A DNA stretch of 64,000 nucleotides from Streptococcus sp. WB01_FAA12. GTDB taxonomy: Bacteria > Bacillota > Bacilli > Lactobacillales > Streptococcaceae. The stretch is taken from contig NZ_JABAEX010000001.1 in assembly GCF_012843315.1 (NCBI RefSeq), forward strand, positions 248,001 to 312,000, given 5' to 3'. The number at the start of each line of letters is the position of its first letter. Within the stretch, counting starts at the first letter, position 1. A program made the translations under genes and the position numbers. Shown piece after piece: positions 17,613-28,492 of the stretch. Under the pieces are notes generated by a model. That model searched no databases, was not told the DNA's origin, and was given only the letters and a program-made list of their open reading frames with translations.

Positions 17613-18214
17613 TAAAAGAAATTAAAGAATTTCATGATATAGAGGTTAAAGCGCACCTGTCTCGAGTAGTAATAATTTCCACCATTTTCATAGAGTTCTG
17701 CTCCGTGAAAGATAGAAATAGGATTGATATAGGTGTAGGTTTTCCCAGTGGTATTTCCAAGAATTGGAGCGACGGTTTCACGAGAATATTGTTTGGCCAA
17801 GGCAAGAGTGTTTTCCTTACCATTTTGAGCGATAAAATTGATATAAGCGGGGCCAAAATTATAGGCTTGCACGGCTGTCCAGACATCAACACCCTTTTCC
17901 TGAGCTAGATAGAGATTATCAGTCAAGGTTTGAATCCCTTGACGAATGCTCGTCACATTGTCATTGATAGTATTTGTGGTACCGCTAGCAGACTCGCTAG
18001 ACTGCATGACATCGCCTTCTTTTCCCTTCGTTTCGGTATAAATCATAGCGAGCACTAACTCTTCATTGGCTGGAGTATCTCTTTCACTGAGGACTTCTCG
18101 AACCATGGGTTGGTAGGTCATGACTTGCTTCACATCTTGGTGTATATGATAGACTTTATAGACAGCGAAAAGGAAGACTGCTAGCATTAGCACTCTTCGT
18201 AGTAATTTAAACAT
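17612..18214 (-). CDS. pmp23: Membrane-anchored lysozyme-like cell-wall enzyme (Pmp23 type)
   Basis: A 200-residue protein with an N-terminal membrane anchor (about 7-25) and an extracellular lysozyme-like domain: the acidic residue lies in [21 protein letters not shown], with [11 protein letters not shown] downstream. It corresponds to pneumococcal Pmp23, implicated in envelope integrity and proposed to be a glycan-strand lytic enzyme. Its ATG overlaps the stop of the preceding gene (TAATG at 18212-18216), so translation is coupled. The symbol rests on recognition of the sequence and position. Confidence 0.75.
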   Translation of the reverse strand: MFKLLRRVLMLAVFLFAVYKVYHIHQDVKQVMTYQPMVREVLSERDTPANEELVLAMIYTETKGKEGDVMQSSESASGTTNTINDNVTSIRQGIQTLTDNLYLAQEKGVDVWTAVQAYNFGPAYINFIAQNGKENTLALAKQYSRETVAPILGNTTGKTYTYINPISIFHGAELYENGGNYYYSRQVRFNLYIMKFFNFF

Positions 18215-19188
18215 TATTTACTTTGAATATCCTCGATATTTTTGATTAAAATAGAATAGGTTCCATTGTCATTTTGGATAAACTCGACCGATTCTGCGTC
18301 TTGGTAAACATTATTGGGAACGATAAGTTCGATTCCGTTTGACAAGGAAAGTTTTTGGTTTTCAAATTTCTTGAGCTGACGACTGGCATCAATTTCATCA
18401 AACTGGACTGGTTCTGGTACAGCTTCCTTAACCTGATCTATAAAGCTCAAACGAGCTGTTAGATTGTTATCAAAAAGGTCGTTAGCCAATTTCTCAGGAG
18501 ACAGTTCATTGCTTTCTTCAAGATTGTTGAAAATCACTGATTTAACCTTGGATTGAAATTGAAAATCATCTATGTTAAAGGGCTCTGCGATTCTATGGGC
18601 TGTTTTTTCCAGTTCCTTGATGGATTTTTTGGGCGAAATCTTAGGGGCGACGGTTAGGAGATTTTCTGAAAAATAATTCAAGAAAGTCCCATTGTACTTG
18701 ATTCGTTTTTCAATCAGATGGTACTTGCGACTTTGAAGATTGACCACCAAGGCCTCATCCGCCCCCGTACCAAATCCAGGTAGGTTATTCTGAGTTAGCT
18801 TGATTGGATTATCAACTTCTCCCCCAAGGTGGGTCAAGGTTTCCCGCAAGGCAATTCGTAAGAAAGCGAAATGCTCTACACCTTCTTTAGAAAACTGAAC
18901 AAAAACCAAGTCATTGGTCTTGAGATTTTCAGAAATACTAAACTCCTCTTTCCAGAGATTAGCCAGTGTTACCGATGTCTCCAACAAATCGTCTGTGATG
19001 TGATTGAAGAAGGGATTTTCTTCCTCGAAAATCCCAGTCTTGGCTTCATCTGAATACACACGTTCAATTTTTTTACGTAGGTATTCTTCGATTTTTGGAG
19101 TGATATTGAGAAACTTATCCGCTAGGAACAACTCAGTATCATCTGGGCTGAACTGATGGATAATGGCTTTCTTAATATAAATGTCCAT
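18214..19188 (-). CDS. Nucleoid-associated protein, NdpA/YejK family
   Basis: A 324-residue protein beginning [17 protein letters not shown], with [15 protein letters not shown] in the centre, resembling the 37-kDa nucleoid-associated protein family. The family binds DNA, but its cellular role is poorly known. ATG at 19188 is seven bases downstream of the glyA stop and is preferred over an upstream in-frame start that would overlap glyA. It is cotranscribed with glyA and pmp23. Confidence 0.75.
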   Translation of the reverse strand: MDIYIKKAIIHQFSPDDTELFLADKFLNITPKIEEYLRKKIERVYSDEAKTGIFEEENPFFNHITDDLLETSVTLANLWKEEFSISENLKTNDLVFVQFSKEGVEHFAFLRIALRETLTHLGGEVDNPIKLTQNNLPGFGTGADEALVVNLQSRKYHLIEKRIKYNGTFLNYFSENLLTVAPKISPKKSIKELEKTAHRIAEPFNIDDFQFQSKVKSVIFNNLEESNELSPEKLANDLFDNNLTARLSFIDQVKEAVPEPVQFDEIDASRQLKKFENQKLSLSNGIELIVPNNVYQDAESVEFIQNDNGTYSILIKNIEDIQSK

Positions 19189-19195
19189 AAAAGTT

Positions 19196-20452
19196 TTAGT
19201 CCTCGTATAATGGGAAGGCATCTGTCAATTCTTTGACTGCGCTTCTCACTTCTTCTAAGACATCCTCATTTTCTGCATTCTTAAGGGTTTTGATGATGAG
19301 TTCAGCTACTTTTCGACTTTCGTCTTCACCAAATCCACGTGCAGTGATGGCTGCAGATCCGATACGAATACCGCTTGTCTTGAATGGTGACAAGGTTTCG
19401 TATGGGATTGAGTTTTTATTTAGGGTAATATTAACCTCATCCAACAAGTTTTGAGCAACTTTTCCGTTCTCTACAACCTTAGTGACATCAACAAGGAAGA
19501 GATGATTTTCAGTCCCGCCAGAGATGATACGGAAATCAGGATCTTGCAAGAAGACTTCTACCATAGCCTTGCTGTTTTTGATAACATTGGTAGCATATTC
19601 CTTGAAGGCTGGATCCAAAACTTCTTTGAAGGAAACGGCCTTAGCAGCGACAACATGCTCTAAAGGACCACCCTGAATACCAGGGAAAATAGCTGAGTTG
19701 ATCTTCTTTGCTAGGTCTTCATCATTGGTCAAAATCAAACCACCACGTGGTCCACGAAGGGTTTTGTGGGTCGTTGTTGTTGTGATATGAGCGTATGGCA
19801 CTGGGCTTGGATGTAGACCAGCTGCAACCAAACCAGCGATATGAGCCATATCGACCATGAGCTTAGCACCAACAGCATCAGCAATTTCACGGAATTTTGA
19901 AAAGTCGATAATTTGAGAATAGGCTGAAGCACCTGCTACGATTAGTTTTGGTTTTACTTCTTGGGCTTGTTTCAAGATAGCGTCAAAGTCCAAGAGCTCC
20001 GTTTCAGGATCTACACTATAAGAAACAAAGTTGTAGGTTTGACCAGAGAAGCTGACAGGAGCTCCGTGGGTCAAGTGTCCACCTGCTGCCAAATCCATCC
20101 CCATAACCGTATCACCTGGCTCAATCAATGCCATGTAAGCCGCACAGTTGGCTTGGCTTCCTGAGTGAGGTTGGACATTGGCAAATTTTGCACCGAAAAT
20201 TTCTTTCGCACGTTCAATAGCGAGAGTCTCTACCACATCTACCACATCTGTTCCACCATAGTAACGACGTCCTGGGTAGCCCTCGGCATATTTGTTGGTC
20301 AAGATAGACCCTTGAGCCGCCATAACAGCCTTGGAAACCACGTTTTCCGAAGCAATCAACTCAATGTTGTTTTGTTGGCGTTCTTCTTCTTTGGCAATAG
20401 CATTCCAGAGATCAGCATCATATGCTTTAAAATCATCTTTGTCAAAAATCAT
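19196..20452 (-). CDS. glyA: Serine hydroxymethyltransferase
   Basis: A 418-residue PLP enzyme that converts serine and tetrahydrofolate to glycine and methylene-tetrahydrofolate, the main one-carbon source. Signatures are [13 protein letters not shown] at the N-terminus, QPHSGSQAN and the PLP lysine in [14 protein letters not shown]. Full length for the family. AAGGAG precedes the ATG. Confidence 0.97.
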   Translation of the reverse strand: MIFDKDDFKAYDADLWNAIAKEEERQQNNIELIASENVVSKAVMAAQGSILTNKYAEGYPGRRYYGGTDVVDVVETLAIERAKEIFGAKFANVQPHSGSQANCAAYMALIEPGDTVMGMDLAAGGHLTHGAPVSFSGQTYNFVSYSVDPETELLDFDAILKQAQEVKPKLIVAGASAYSQIIDFSKFREIADAVGAKLMVDMAHIAGLVAAGLHPSPVPYAHITTTTTHKTLRGPRGGLILTNDEDLAKKINSAIFPGIQGGPLEHVVAAKAVSFKEVLDPAFKEYATNVIKNSKAMVEVFLQDPDFRIISGGTENHLFLVDVTKVVENGKVAQNLLDEVNITLNKNSIPYETLSPFKTSGIRIGSAAITARGFGEDESRKVAELIIKTLKNAENEDVLEEVRSAVKELTDAFPLYED

Positions 20453-20512
20453 AGGTCTTCTCCTTTATAGTGTGACTGGTCCTTTAGTTTGGTTCTCCAA
20501 TAAGAAAATAAA

Positions 20513-20944
20513 CTAAAAGATGCGAATAAACCGTTTTTGCACTTTATCACAAGTATAACCAACTTTTTCATAAAATGCATGAGCACCCAGACGATGAACG
20601 GCAGAGTTTAAGCGGATAAACCCATAACCTCGTCTTTTTGCTTCTTGATCCAATCCTTGCAGTAAGCTTTTACCGATACCTTGCCCTTGTGCTTGAGGTA
20701 AAACTGCTAAGGCTAAGATATTAAATCCTGCTTTAGAATAGAGGGATTCGTAAACTTCAGCGTGGACATATCCAAGTAAGACATGACTGGTTGCATCCTC
20801 ATAGCCAAGTAGGAAATGATGTGAATCCTGAGACAGTCTAGCTAGTTGGCTAGCCGTGTCCTTTGGACTAAAAGTATAACCCAAAGTCTCTTGGTTGATG
20901 TCACAAATGGCTTTCACATCTGTTTCTTGCAAATCTCTTAGCAT
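20513..20944 (-). CDS. GNAT-family N-acetyltransferase
   Basis: A 143-residue GNAT protein beginning MLRDLQETDVKAI. The acetyl-CoA loop is VLPQAQGQGIGKSLL, followed by HAFYEKVGY. Substrate unknown. ATG at 20944 is chosen over the frame extending to 20959 (a TTG start) because GAGGAGG is ideally spaced. It lies immediately after the Sua5/TsaC gene, but the acetylated target cannot be told from that. Confidence 0.85.
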   Translation of the reverse strand: MLRDLQETDVKAICDINQETLGYTFSPKDTASQLARLSQDSHHFLLGYEDATSHVLLGYVHAEVYESLYSKAGFNILALAVLPQAQGQGIGKSLLQGLDQEAKRRGYGFIRLNSAVHRLGAHAFYEKVGYTCDKVQKRFIRIF

Positions 20945-20945
20945 C

Positions 20946-21548
20946 TCATTCCTCCTCAAAAGAAATCTCTGGCAACTGAGCGAGAATATCTTCTCGCTTG
21001 ATAGCTCCTTGTCGTAAGATTTTCACCTTGGCTCCAGACAAATCCAAAATAGTTGAATCCTGTCCAGTTAGAAAAGCATCATCTTCCAGACCCAGAACCT
21101 CTTGGTCAAAATCTTTCAGAATTTCCTGAAAGGTTACTCCACTTGCCTGACCTGAGATATTGGCAGACGGCCCAATCAAGGGACCTGTCTCTCGAATTAA
21201 GTCAAGCGTAATGGGGTGACTTGGCATCCGAAATCCAACAGTTGCAAGACCAGAATTGACCCAATAGGGCACTCTATCATTGGCTTCAAGGATAAGGGTC
21301 AAGGGACCTGGTAAAAAAGTCTCCACAAGCTTTTTTAGATAGGTTGGCTGATTCTTTGAAAAGTGCAAGATGTCCTCTAGAGAGGCAACATTGAGGTTAA
21401 GAGCCTTGTCTCTAGGACGACGCTTGAGCTGGTAAACATGGTCGACAGCTTTTTCATCTAAGGCCTTAGCAAAAAGACCGTAAACTGTCTCTGTAGGTAG
21501 AACGACAGCTCCGCCCTTTTCCAACTCTTGTCTAATCCTGTCCATCAT
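20946..21548 (-). CDS. Threonylcarbamoyl-AMP synthase, Sua5/YrdC/TsaC
   Basis: A 200-residue protein with the YrdC signature PTETVYGLFAKA, KRRPRDKALNL and SANISGQASG. It forms threonylcarbamoyl-AMP for the t6A37 modification of ANN-decoding tRNAs. It lacks the extra C-terminal domain of long Sua5 proteins. The start overlaps prmC by 17 bases, indicating translational coupling. Confidence 0.9.
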   Translation of the reverse strand: MMDRIRQELEKGGAVVLPTETVYGLFAKALDEKAVDHVYQLKRRPRDKALNLNVASLEDILHFSKNQPTYLKKLVETFLPGPLTLILEANDRVPYWVNSGLATVGFRMPSHPITLDLIRETGPLIGPSANISGQASGVTFQEILKDFDQEVLGLEDDAFLTGQDSTILDLSGAKVKILRQGAIKREDILAQLPEISFEEE

Positions 21549-22368
21549 CAGCTACAACCATCCTATCTTGACTAAATTGGTCCTTGAGTGTTCGTACTCG
21601 TTTTTCAGGAAGATGTTTCCTAAAAAGCGCAGGAACACTTTGACCTTGCTTGTATCCAATTTCAAGGTAAATCTTACCACCATCTGTGAGATAGTCTTTT
21701 GCCTCTTCCACAATTCTGCGGTAAATAGCTAGACCATCCTCATCTGCAAAGAGAGCTAGATGAGGTTCTGAATGCAAAACATTCAAACCGACCTCTGACT
21801 CATCTTCACGAGAGATATAGGGTGGATTGGATACAATTATATCATATTTTTCAGAAATTTCTGCAAAACAATCAGATTTTTTAAAAAATATCTGGAAATT
21901 CTGAACTTTAGCGTTTTCAGTTGCCAAATCTAGTGCATCCTGTGAAATATCAACTGCTGTCACCAACCAATTTGGTCTATTTTTTGCTAGTGCGAGGGCA
22001 ATGGCACCACTACCTGTTCCAATATCAAGTACAGAAAGATTCGTCTCAGGATTTTCTGCCAAGATAAGTTCCACTAACTCCTCTGTCTCTGGACGAGGAA
22101 TCAAAACCCGCTCATCAACTGTTAACTGCATACCAAAGAAATCTGCATAGCCGATGATATACTGGGCAGGTTTATGAGCTGCTAACTGCTGGTAAATTTC
22201 TTCTACAAATTGCTTTTCTTCCGCTGTTACCTCTTGCTGGAGGGAAAAGACGAAGTCTGTAAAAGAGAGATTTTTCAGGCTACGATAGACAAAAGAGAGG
22301 CTTTCTGCTTCCTCTCCTTGTCTAATCAACTCTTCTTCAAAATCTGAAAATAATTGAGCTAATTTCAT
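21532..22368 (-). CDS. prmC: Release factor glutamine methyltransferase
   Basis: A 278-residue SAM-dependent methyltransferase. VLDIGTGSGAIALALA binds SAM and IIVSNPPYISREDE is the NPPY glutamine-methylation motif. It methylates the GGQ glutamine of RF1/RF2. It directly follows prfA, the gene of its substrate, with a TAATG overlap. Confidence 0.95.
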   Translation of the reverse strand: MKLAQLFSDFEEELIRQGEEAESLSFVYRSLKNLSFTDFVFSLQQEVTAEEKQFVEEIYQQLAAHKPAQYIIGYADFFGMQLTVDERVLIPRPETEELVELILAENPETNLSVLDIGTGSGAIALALAKNRPNWLVTAVDISQDALDLATENAKVQNFQIFFKKSDCFAEISEKYDIIVSNPPYISREDESEVGLNVLHSEPHLALFADEDGLAIYRRIVEEAKDYLTDGGKIYLEIGYKQGQSVPALFRKHLPEKRVRTLKDQFSQDRMVVADDGQD

Positions 22369-23447
22369 TATTTATTTAATTCTTCTAATTTCTGTGTTTG
22401 GTCATAAAGAACCAAGGCATCCACAACTTCATCTAGTTTACCAGACAAAATCGTATCTAGTTTTTGAAGAGTCAAGCCAATACGGTGGTCTGTGACACGG
22501 TTTTGTGGGAAGTTATAAGTACGAATTCGCTCTGAACGGTCACCAGTACCGATTGTTGACTTACGCTCAGCGTCTTGTTCATCTTGTGCAATTTGTGCAA
22601 AGTGGTCAGCAACACGTGCACGGATGATTTTCATGGCCTTCTCACGGTTCTTCTGCTGGGTACGTTCTTCCTGCATTTCAACCTTGATATTGGTTGGCAA
22701 GTGAACGATACGAACGGCTGTCGCAACCTTATTGACGTTCTGTCCACCAGCACCAGATGCGTGGTAAATGTCAACGCGAAGGTCTTTTGGATCAATATCG
22801 TATTCCACTTCTTCTACTTCAGGCATGACAAGGACAGTTGCAGTCGATGTATGAACACGACCTTGACTTTCTGTCACAGGAACACGTTGCACACGGTGGG
22901 CACCTGATTCATACTTGAGTTTAGAGTAAACGGATTGACCAGAAACCATGGCAACCACTTCTTTGAAACCACCGACACCATTCATAGAGGCTTCCATGAC
23001 TTCAAAGCGCCAGCCTTGGGCTTCAGCATATTTTTGGTACATGGTTAGCAAATCTCCAGCGAAAAGTGCTGCCTCGTCACCACCCGCTGCTCCACGGATT
23101 TCAAGGATAATATTTTTGTCATCGTTTGGATCTTTTGGAAGGAGCAAGATTTTTAGTTTTTCTTCGTATTCTTCTTTTTCAGCCTTGGCATCTTTGAGCT
23201 CTTGCTTAGCCATTTCTTCCAAATCCGCATCTGCGCCAGACTCCTTAATCATCTCTTCGGCATCAATGATGTTTTGGAGGACTTGTTTGTACTCACGGTA
23301 GGCTGTTACCGTATCACGAGTTGAAGCCTCTTCTTTTGAGAGCTCCATGAAACGCTTGGTGTCAGAAACCACATCAGGGTCACTGAGCAATTCTCCTAGT
23401 TCTTCATAACGGTCTTCTACAGCTTGTAGTTGATCATAGATGTTCAT
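22368..23447 (-). CDS. prfA: Peptide chain release factor 1
   Basis: 359 residues, full-length RF1. [16 protein letters not shown] contains the GGQ motif that triggers peptidyl-tRNA hydrolysis, and the codon-recognition segment lies in [20 protein letters not shown]. It reads UAA and UAG. The start overlaps the tdk stop by four bases (ATGA). Confidence 0.97.
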   Translation of the reverse strand: MNIYDQLQAVEDRYEELGELLSDPDVVSDTKRFMELSKEEASTRDTVTAYREYKQVLQNIIDAEEMIKESGADADLEEMAKQELKDAKAEKEEYEEKLKILLLPKDPNDDKNIILEIRGAAGGDEAALFAGDLLTMYQKYAEAQGWRFEVMEASMNGVGGFKEVVAMVSGQSVYSKLKYESGAHRVQRVPVTESQGRVHTSTATVLVMPEVEEVEYDIDPKDLRVDIYHASGAGGQNVNKVATAVRIVHLPTNIKVEMQEERTQQKNREKAMKIIRARVADHFAQIAQDEQDAERKSTIGTGDRSERIRTYNFPQNRVTDHRIGLTLQKLDTILSGKLDEVVDALVLYDQTQKLEELNK

Positions 23448-24034
23448 TTTTCTTCATTCTCCTTATTGATTTCAGGCGCAAAATAATGTTTACGGCAAAC
23501 CGAGATATAGGTTTCATTACCACCAATCTGGATCTGTTCTCCATCGTAAACGGGCAGTCCATCCTGTGTTCGCAAAACCATAGTCGCCTTTTTCTTACAA
23601 TACTGACAAATGGTCTTGATTTCGTCAATCTTGTCTGCTAAAAGCAAGAGATATTTGGAACCTTCGAACAATTCATTCCGAAAGTCATTTTTCAAACCAA
23701 AAGCCATGACAGGTATGTCTAACTCATCAACAACACGAGCTAGGTCGTAAACATGGTAACGCTTGAGAAATTGAGCCTCATCGACTAGCACACAGTATGG
23801 TTTCTCAGGTAAATCTCGGATAAATCCAAAGATATCCGTTGACTCCTCGATCGCAATGGCAGGGCGTTTCATGCCAATTCGGCTGGATACATAGCCAACA
23901 CCGTCACGTGTATCCAGAGCCGAAGTCATAATCACAACTCCCTTTCCTTGCTCCTCGTAGTTATAGGCCACCTTGAGAATCTCAATCGTCTTACCAGAGT
24001 TCATGGTCCCATAACGATAATACAACTGTGCCAT
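23444..24034 (-). CDS. tdk: Thymidine kinase
   Basis: A 196-residue type II thymidine kinase of the salvage pathway. P-loop GTMNSGKT lies near residue 10, LVDEAQFL is the Walker B segment, and CQYCKK with a later cysteine forms the zinc finger. It begins the leftward operon; a -10-like TATACT lies about 40 bases upstream, in the divergent gap before the tautomerase gene. Confidence 0.95.
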   Translation of the reverse strand: MAQLYYRYGTMNSGKTIEILKVAYNYEEQGKGVVIMTSALDTRDGVGYVSSRIGMKRPAIAIEESTDIFGFIRDLPEKPYCVLVDEAQFLKRYHVYDLARVVDELDIPVMAFGLKNDFRNELFEGSKYLLLLADKIDEIKTICQYCKKKATMVLRTQDGLPVYDGEQIQIGGNETYISVCRKHYFAPEINKENEEK

Positions 24035-24156
24035 GCTTCTATTTCACGTCCATTTCTAAATTTTTGCTACATTCTAGTATATCATAATTTTCTAAAGCTT
24101 TAAACGGCAAAATGTGGTAAAATAGAAGAAATACAAAACTAGTGGAGGAAGCTATT

Positions 24157-24339
24157 ATGCCATTTGTACGCATCGATTTATTTGAAGGACGCACGCTCGA
24201 GCAAAAGAAAGCTCTTGCTAAGGAAGTAATGGAAGCTGTTGTTCGTAATACTGGAGCACCTCAATCAGCCGTTCATGTCATTATCAACGACATGCCAGAA
24301 GGAACTTATTTCCCTCAAGGGGAAATGCGCACCAAATAA
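24157..24339 (+). CDS. 4-oxalocrotonate tautomerase-family protein
   Basis: A 60-residue protein. Proline follows the initiator methionine (MPFVRIDLFEGR), and this proline is the catalytic base of the tautomerase superfamily once Met is removed. The start at 24157 is fixed by that proline and by GGAGG at 24143-24147; the longer frame would bury the proline. Physiological substrate unknown. Confidence 0.85.
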   Translation: MPFVRIDLFEGRTLEQKKALAKEVMEAVVRNTGAPQSAVHVIINDMPEGTYFPQGEMRTK

Positions 24340-24342
24340 GCT

Positions 24343-24371
24343 AGCTTAAGCAGAATTGCTTAGGCTTTTTC
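24343..24371 (+). terminator. Terminator after the tautomerase gene
   Basis: AGCTTAAGC (24343-24351) pairs with GCTTAGGCT (24358-24366) and is followed by five T residues. Confidence 0.8.
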
Positions 24372-24390
24372 AATCTCCAAGTAGCCTCCA

Positions 24391-24419
24391 TTGAAGAAAT
24401 AGTTTAAATTTGTTACAAT
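24391..24419 (+). promoter_or_regulatory. mnmE promoter
   Basis: -35 TTGAAG (24391-24396), a 17-base spacer and -10 TACAAT (24414-24419), 57 bases before the mnmE ATG. Confidence 0.65.
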
Positions 24420-24475
24420 TTGAAAAGAGACTTGGAAATATTGCCAAGAAATGAGCTATTAAATAAGGAAAAATT

Positions 24476-25849
24476 ATGATTACACGTGAATTTGATACCA
24501 TCGCTGCTATCTCTACTCCACTAGGTGAGGGGGCCATTGGTATTGTCCGCTTGAGCGGAACTGATAGTTTTGCTATAGCGCAAAAGATTTTTAAAGGCAA
24601 AGACTTAAGCAAGGTTGCTAGCCACACTCTCAACTACGGACACATCGTTGACCCTCTAACTGGTAAGGTCATGGACGAAGTCATGGTTGGGGCCATGAAA
24701 TCTCCAAAGACCTTCACTCGTGAGGATATTATCGAGATTAACACCCACGGTGGGATTGCGGTGACTAACGAAATTCTCCAGTTAGCTATCCGTGAAGGAG
24801 CTCGGTTGGCAGAACCCGGTGAATTTACAAAACGTGCCTTTTTAAACGGTCGTGTGGACTTGACTCAGGCTGAGGCGGTGATGGACATCATCCGTGCCAA
24901 GACAGACAAAGCTATGAATATTGCAGTCAAACAACTCGATGGTTCCCTTTCTGATCTTATCAATAATACTCGCCAAGAAATCCTCAATACACTTGCCCAA
25001 GTAGAGGTCAATATCGACTATCCTGAGTATGACGATGTTGAAGAAGCCACTACTGCAGTCGTCCGTGAGAAAACTAAGGAATTTGAACAACTCTTGACCA
25101 ACCTCCTTAGAACAGCTCGTCGCGGTAAGATCCTTCGTGAGGGAATTTCAACTGCCATCATCGGACGCCCCAACGTTGGGAAATCGAGCCTCCTAAACAA
25201 TCTCCTACGTGAAGACAAGGCTATCGTGACTGATATCGCTGGTACTACACGAGATGTCATCGAAGAATACGTCAATATCAATGGTGTTCCTCTTAAATTG
25301 ATTGATACAGCTGGAATCCGTGAAACAGATGACATAGTCGAACAAATCGGTGTTGAGCGTTCGAAAAAAGCCCTCAAGGAAGCTGACTTGGTTCTACTGG
25401 TTCTAAATGCCAGCGAGTCACTAACCGCCCAAGACCGCCAACTCCTAGAAATCAGTCAGGACACTAATCGCATTATTCTACTTAATAAAACTGACCTGCC
25501 TGAAGCGATTGAAACTTCCGAACTTCCAGAAGATGTCATCCGTATTTCAGTCCTTAAAAACCAAAACATCGATAAGATTGAAGAGCGCATTAACAACCTC
25601 TTCTTTGAAAATGCTGGTTTAGTCGAGCAAGATGCTACTTACCTGTCCAACACCCGTCATATTTCCTTGATTGAGAAGGCTGTTGAAAGCTTGCAAGCAG
25701 TTAATGAAGGACTAGAACTTGGGATGCCAGTCGACCTTCTCCAAGTTGACTTGACCCGTACTTGGGAAATTCTTGGAGAAATAACAGGTGATGCAGCACC
25801 GGATGAACTCATCACCCAACTTTTTAGTCAATTCTGTTTAGGAAAATAA
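24476..25849 (+). CDS. mnmE: tRNA modification GTPase MnmE
   Basis: 457 residues. An N-terminal folate-binding domain ([17 protein letters not shown]), a helical domain, an inserted G domain ([29 protein letters not shown]) and the C-terminal CLGK box whose cysteine is essential. With MnmG it installs carboxymethylaminomethyl groups on U34 of certain tRNAs. AAGGA precedes the ATG. Confidence 0.97.
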   Translation: MITREFDTIAAISTPLGEGAIGIVRLSGTDSFAIAQKIFKGKDLSKVASHTLNYGHIVDPLTGKVMDEVMVGAMKSPKTFTREDIIEINTHGGIAVTNEILQLAIREGARLAEPGEFTKRAFLNGRVDLTQAEAVMDIIRAKTDKAMNIAVKQLDGSLSDLINNTRQEILNTLAQVEVNIDYPEYDDVEEATTAVVREKTKEFEQLLTNLLRTARRGKILREGISTAIIGRPNVGKSSLLNNLLREDKAIVTDIAGTTRDVIEEYVNINGVPLKLIDTAGIRETDDIVEQIGVERSKKALKEADLVLLVLNASESLTAQDRQLLEISQDTNRIILLNKTDLPEAIETSELPEDVIRISVLKNQNIDKIEERINNLFFENAGLVEQDATYLSNTRHISLIEKAVESLQAVNEGLELGMPVDLLQVDLTRTWEILGEITGDAAPDELITQLFSQFCLGK

Positions 25850-25851
25850 GA

Positions 25852-25884
25852 AATCCATGATCGTTCATTCGGTCATGGATTTTA
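25852..25884. terminator. Bidirectional terminator between mnmE and dapA
   Basis: AATCCATGA (25852-25860) and TCATGGATT (25873-25881) form a 9-bp stem, with T-rich sequence on both outward sides. The convergent genes on either side fit a shared terminator. Confidence 0.75.
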
Positions 25885-25893
25885 TTGTCTTTA

Positions 25894-26829
25894 TTAGTAA
25901 TCTGGTCTTAAGACACCTGTTACAGTTGCCTTTGTTGCCTCGTAGTCGCCATCTACGACAACCTTGATAATGCGTTTGGCATCTTCCTCTGGCGCTGGAA
26001 CTAGAGGTAGACGAGTTGGTCCAGCTGCAAATCCCATATAGTTCAGAACTGCCTTAACTGGTGCAGGGCTTGGATAAGAGAAGAGGGCATTGACCTTAGG
26101 AATGAATTTACGCTGAATAGCTGCAGCTTTTTTCATATCGCTTTCTGCAATGGCAGTAAACATTTCGTGCATTTCGTCCCCATTTGTATGAGAGGCAACA
26201 GAAATAACCCCATCTGCACCAAGGTTCATGGCATGAAAGGCATCTCCATCCTCACCAGTATAGATCAAGAATTCTTCTGGCTTATGCTCAATCAAATAAG
26301 CCATATTGGCCAAGCTGGTACATTCTTTAACACCGATGATATTAGGATGGTCAGCCAAGCGAAGCATGGTCTCCGGAGTCAACTCGACAACCACACGGCC
26401 TGGAATGTTATAAATGATAATAGGCAAATCTGAGGCATCAGCAATAGCCTTAAAGTGCTGGTACATCCCTTCTTGTGATGGTTTGTTATAGTAAGGTACG
26501 ATTGCAAGTCCAGCTGCAAAACCACCAAATTCTGCCACCTCTTTGACAAACTCTATCGAGTCACGTGTGTCATTGGTACCTACACCCGCAATCAAAGGAA
26601 CACGTCCCTTGACAACCTTTTGTACAGCTGCAAAGAGTTCCAACTCTTCATCGTGGGTTAAGGTTGGACTTTCAGCTGTAGTTCCAGCCAACAAAATACC
26701 ATCTGTATGGTGGGCCAACAAATGCTCTATAAGGGCTGGAATGGCATCAAAGTTGATGGAACCATCTTCATGGAAAGGGGTAATGAAGGCTGTGATGATT
26801 TTACACTCTTTTAGATCTTGGTAAGACAT
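25894..26829 (-). CDS. dapA: 4-hydroxy-tetrahydrodipicolinate synthase
   Basis: A 311-residue class I aldolase condensing pyruvate with aspartate semialdehyde, the first committed lysine/diaminopimelate step. [13 protein letters not shown] binds pyruvate, [10 protein letters not shown] carries the tyrosine and IIGVKECT the Schiff-base lysine. ATG at 26829 is chosen; a GTG three codons earlier abuts the Shine-Dalgarno. It follows asd in the same direction 50 bases later, so substrate producer and consumer are probably in one operon. Confidence 0.95.
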   Translation of the reverse strand: MSYQDLKECKIITAFITPFHEDGSINFDAIPALIEHLLAHHTDGILLAGTTAESPTLTHDEELELFAAVQKVVKGRVPLIAGVGTNDTRDSIEFVKEVAEFGGFAAGLAIVPYYNKPSQEGMYQHFKAIADASDLPIIIYNIPGRVVVELTPETMLRLADHPNIIGVKECTSLANMAYLIEHKPEEFLIYTGEDGDAFHAMNLGADGVISVASHTNGDEMHEMFTAIAESDMKKAAAIQRKFIPKVNALFSYPSPAPVKAVLNYMGFAAGPTRLPLVPAPEEDAKRIIKVVVDGDYEATKATVTGVLRPDY

Positions 26830-26880
26830 GTGAAACACCTCTCTATTTCAAAGAAGGAGTTCATTCGAACTCCTAAACCA

Positions 26881-27957
26881 TTATTTCAACTCAAATTTCA
26901 GCTCAGCTGTTGGACGAACCAATCCACGTTCGTGAAGAGTTTCTGCGATTTGAACTGAGTTCCAAGCAGCACCTTTGAGGAGGTTATCTGAAACAACCCA
27001 CATGTGGATTCCTTTTTCAGCATCCAAATCTTTACGGATACGACCAACAAAGGTATCACGCGAACCGACAGCATTGATGGCTTGCGGATAGATTTGATGC
27101 GCTACGTCATCTTCCAGAACAGCACCTGGGAAGGCTGAAATAGCTGCTTTCACTTCTTCGATTGGAGCCACTTCTTTTGTTTCGATATAAACTGACTCAG
27201 AGTGAGCTGACAAGACGGGAATACGTACACATGTTGCAGATACTGCAATGCTGTCATCTTCCATGATTTTCTTAGTTTCCTTAGTCATCTTCATCTCTTC
27301 GTATGTGTAATCATTGTCAGTGAAGACATCGATTTGTGGAAGAGCGTTAAAGGCGATAGGATAGTGTTTCTTGTCACCGCCTGAAGGCAAGATTTCCGCA
27401 TGCAAATCACGTGGGTTCACACCATCATTCAAGACTTCACGAAGTTCACGTTGTGTTTCAAGAATCGCTCCCATACCAGCCCCAGAAACGGCTTGGTAAG
27501 TTGAAACGATGATACGGTCCAAACCCCATTTTTGACGAACAGGTTCAAGCGCCACCATCATTTGGATTGTTGAACAGTTCGGGCAGGCAATGATTCCGTT
27601 ATGAGCATCAAGTGCATGAGCATTGACCTCTGGGACAACCAAAGGTACGTCTGGATTTTGGCGGAAGTAAGATGTATTATCCACTACTACCGCTCCAGCT
27701 TTCACTGCGTATGGTGCATACTTAGCTGATGTCGAACCACCTGCTGAGAAGAGTGCAATATCAACACCCTCAAAAGCTGTCTCAGTTGTTTCCTCAATCG
27801 TAATATCTTGGTCTTTAAATTTTAAAGTCTTGCCTGCTGAACGTGCAGAAGCAAGGTAACGAATTTTATCGATTGGAAGTGTAGATTCTTCCAACATTTT
27901 TATCATCTGAGCTCCGACAGCACCTGTCGCGCCGACTACAGCAACTGTATATCCCAT
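26881..27957 (-). CDS. asd: Aspartate-semialdehyde dehydrogenase
   Basis: 358 residues. NADP-binding [12 protein letters not shown] is at the N-terminus; the catalytic cysteine lies in [20 protein letters not shown] follows. It reduces aspartyl phosphate to aspartate semialdehyde for lysine, threonine and methionine synthesis, and the product also feeds the carboxynorspermidine enzyme at the left of the window. AGAGG precedes the ATG; a promoter with -10 TATAAT lies at 28003-28008. Confidence 0.96.
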   Translation of the reverse strand: MGYTVAVVGATGAVGAQMIKMLEESTLPIDKIRYLASARSAGKTLKFKDQDITIEETTETAFEGVDIALFSAGGSTSAKYAPYAVKAGAVVVDNTSYFRQNPDVPLVVPEVNAHALDAHNGIIACPNCSTIQMMVALEPVRQKWGLDRIIVSTYQAVSGAGMGAILETQRELREVLNDGVNPRDLHAEILPSGGDKKHYPIAFNALPQIDVFTDNDYTYEEMKMTKETKKIMEDDSIAVSATCVRIPVLSAHSESVYIETKEVAPIEEVKAAISAFPGAVLEDDVAHQIYPQAINAVGSRDTFVGRIRKDLDAEKGIHMWVVSDNLLKGAAWNSVQIAETLHERGLVRPTAELKFELK

Positions 27958-28054
27958 AAATAACCTCTTTCGGAATTTTCTAAAAATTTCTATAATAGAT
28001 GTATTATACTACTTTTTCCAGAAATTGAAAAGCATTTTTGGGTTCTATTTTCTG

Positions 28055-28201
28055 AAAATTAAAAATCCCTAGTCATTGACCAGGGACTAAGAGGCATCTT
28101 CATGTGATGAGCAGGTTCACACAACTCATCAAGGTCCGCTCCTGCGTTATGACCTCCTTATGCTCAATAGTAGTCCGAAGACTACCTATCGACTCATCGC
28201 A
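28055..28201 (-). ncRNA. asd-motif small RNA
   Basis: The sequence upstream of asd matches my memory of the asd RNA motif of Streptococcaceae. It has its own promoter, TTGACA (28231-28236), a 17-base spacer and TAGAAT (28208-28213). It contains a GTAGTC-TTCG-GACTAC hairpin and ends in a stem CCCTAGTCA/TGACCAGGG (about 28067-28085) followed by five T residues. The asd gene has a separate promoter downstream, so this is probably a standalone RNA rather than a riboswitch. Confidence 0.75.
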
Positions 28202-28207
28202 CCTACT

Positions 28208-28236
28208 ATTCTACTAGATAGAGTCACTTTTGTCAA
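28208..28236 (-). promoter_or_regulatory. Promoter of the asd small RNA
   Basis: Consensus -35 TTGACA and -10 TAGAAT with 17-base spacing, predicting a start near 28201. Confidence 0.75.
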
Positions 28237-28275
28237 TAGCCAAAACTCTTTAGCTTCATTTCCACAGAAGTATAA

Positions 28276-28298
28276 GAAAAACCTTGGTCTCCCAAGGT
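28276..28298 (-). terminator. Terminator of the tRNA-Thr gene
   Basis: CCTTGG-GAGA-CCAAGG on the minus strand followed by five T residues, 17 bases after the tRNA 3' end. Confidence 0.85.
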
Positions 28299-28314
28299 CA
28301 TTTTGTTTCTATCA

Positions 28315-28387
28315 TGCTAATTGCCGGGATTGAACCGGCGACCTCATCCTTACCATGGATGCGCTCTGCCAACTGAGCTAAATCAGC
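28315..28387 (-). tRNA. tRNA-Thr (anticodon GGT)
   Basis: A complete 73-nt cloverleaf. Acceptor GCTGATT pairs with AATTAGC, D stem GCTC/GAGC, anticodon stem CATCC/GGATG with loop ATGGTAA (anticodon GGT, reading ACC and ACU), and T arm GCCGG-TTCAATC-CCGGC. The discriminator is A, and CCA is not encoded. A terminator follows, so it is a single tRNA gene. Confidence 0.93.
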
Positions 28388-28451
28388 TTACCTAAGAAGT
28401 ATACTATAGTTCTATGTTCTTGTCAAGCGCTCTCTTTTAATTTTATGGAAT

Positions 28452-28483
28452 GAAAAAAGCTAGATTTGGCAAGTATCTAGCTT
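28452..28483 (-). terminator. Terminator after queT
   Basis: AAGCTAGAT (28457-28465) is repeated inverted at 28475-28483; on the minus strand the stem is followed by a run of six T residues. Confidence 0.85.
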
Positions 28484-28492
28484 ATAGACTTC

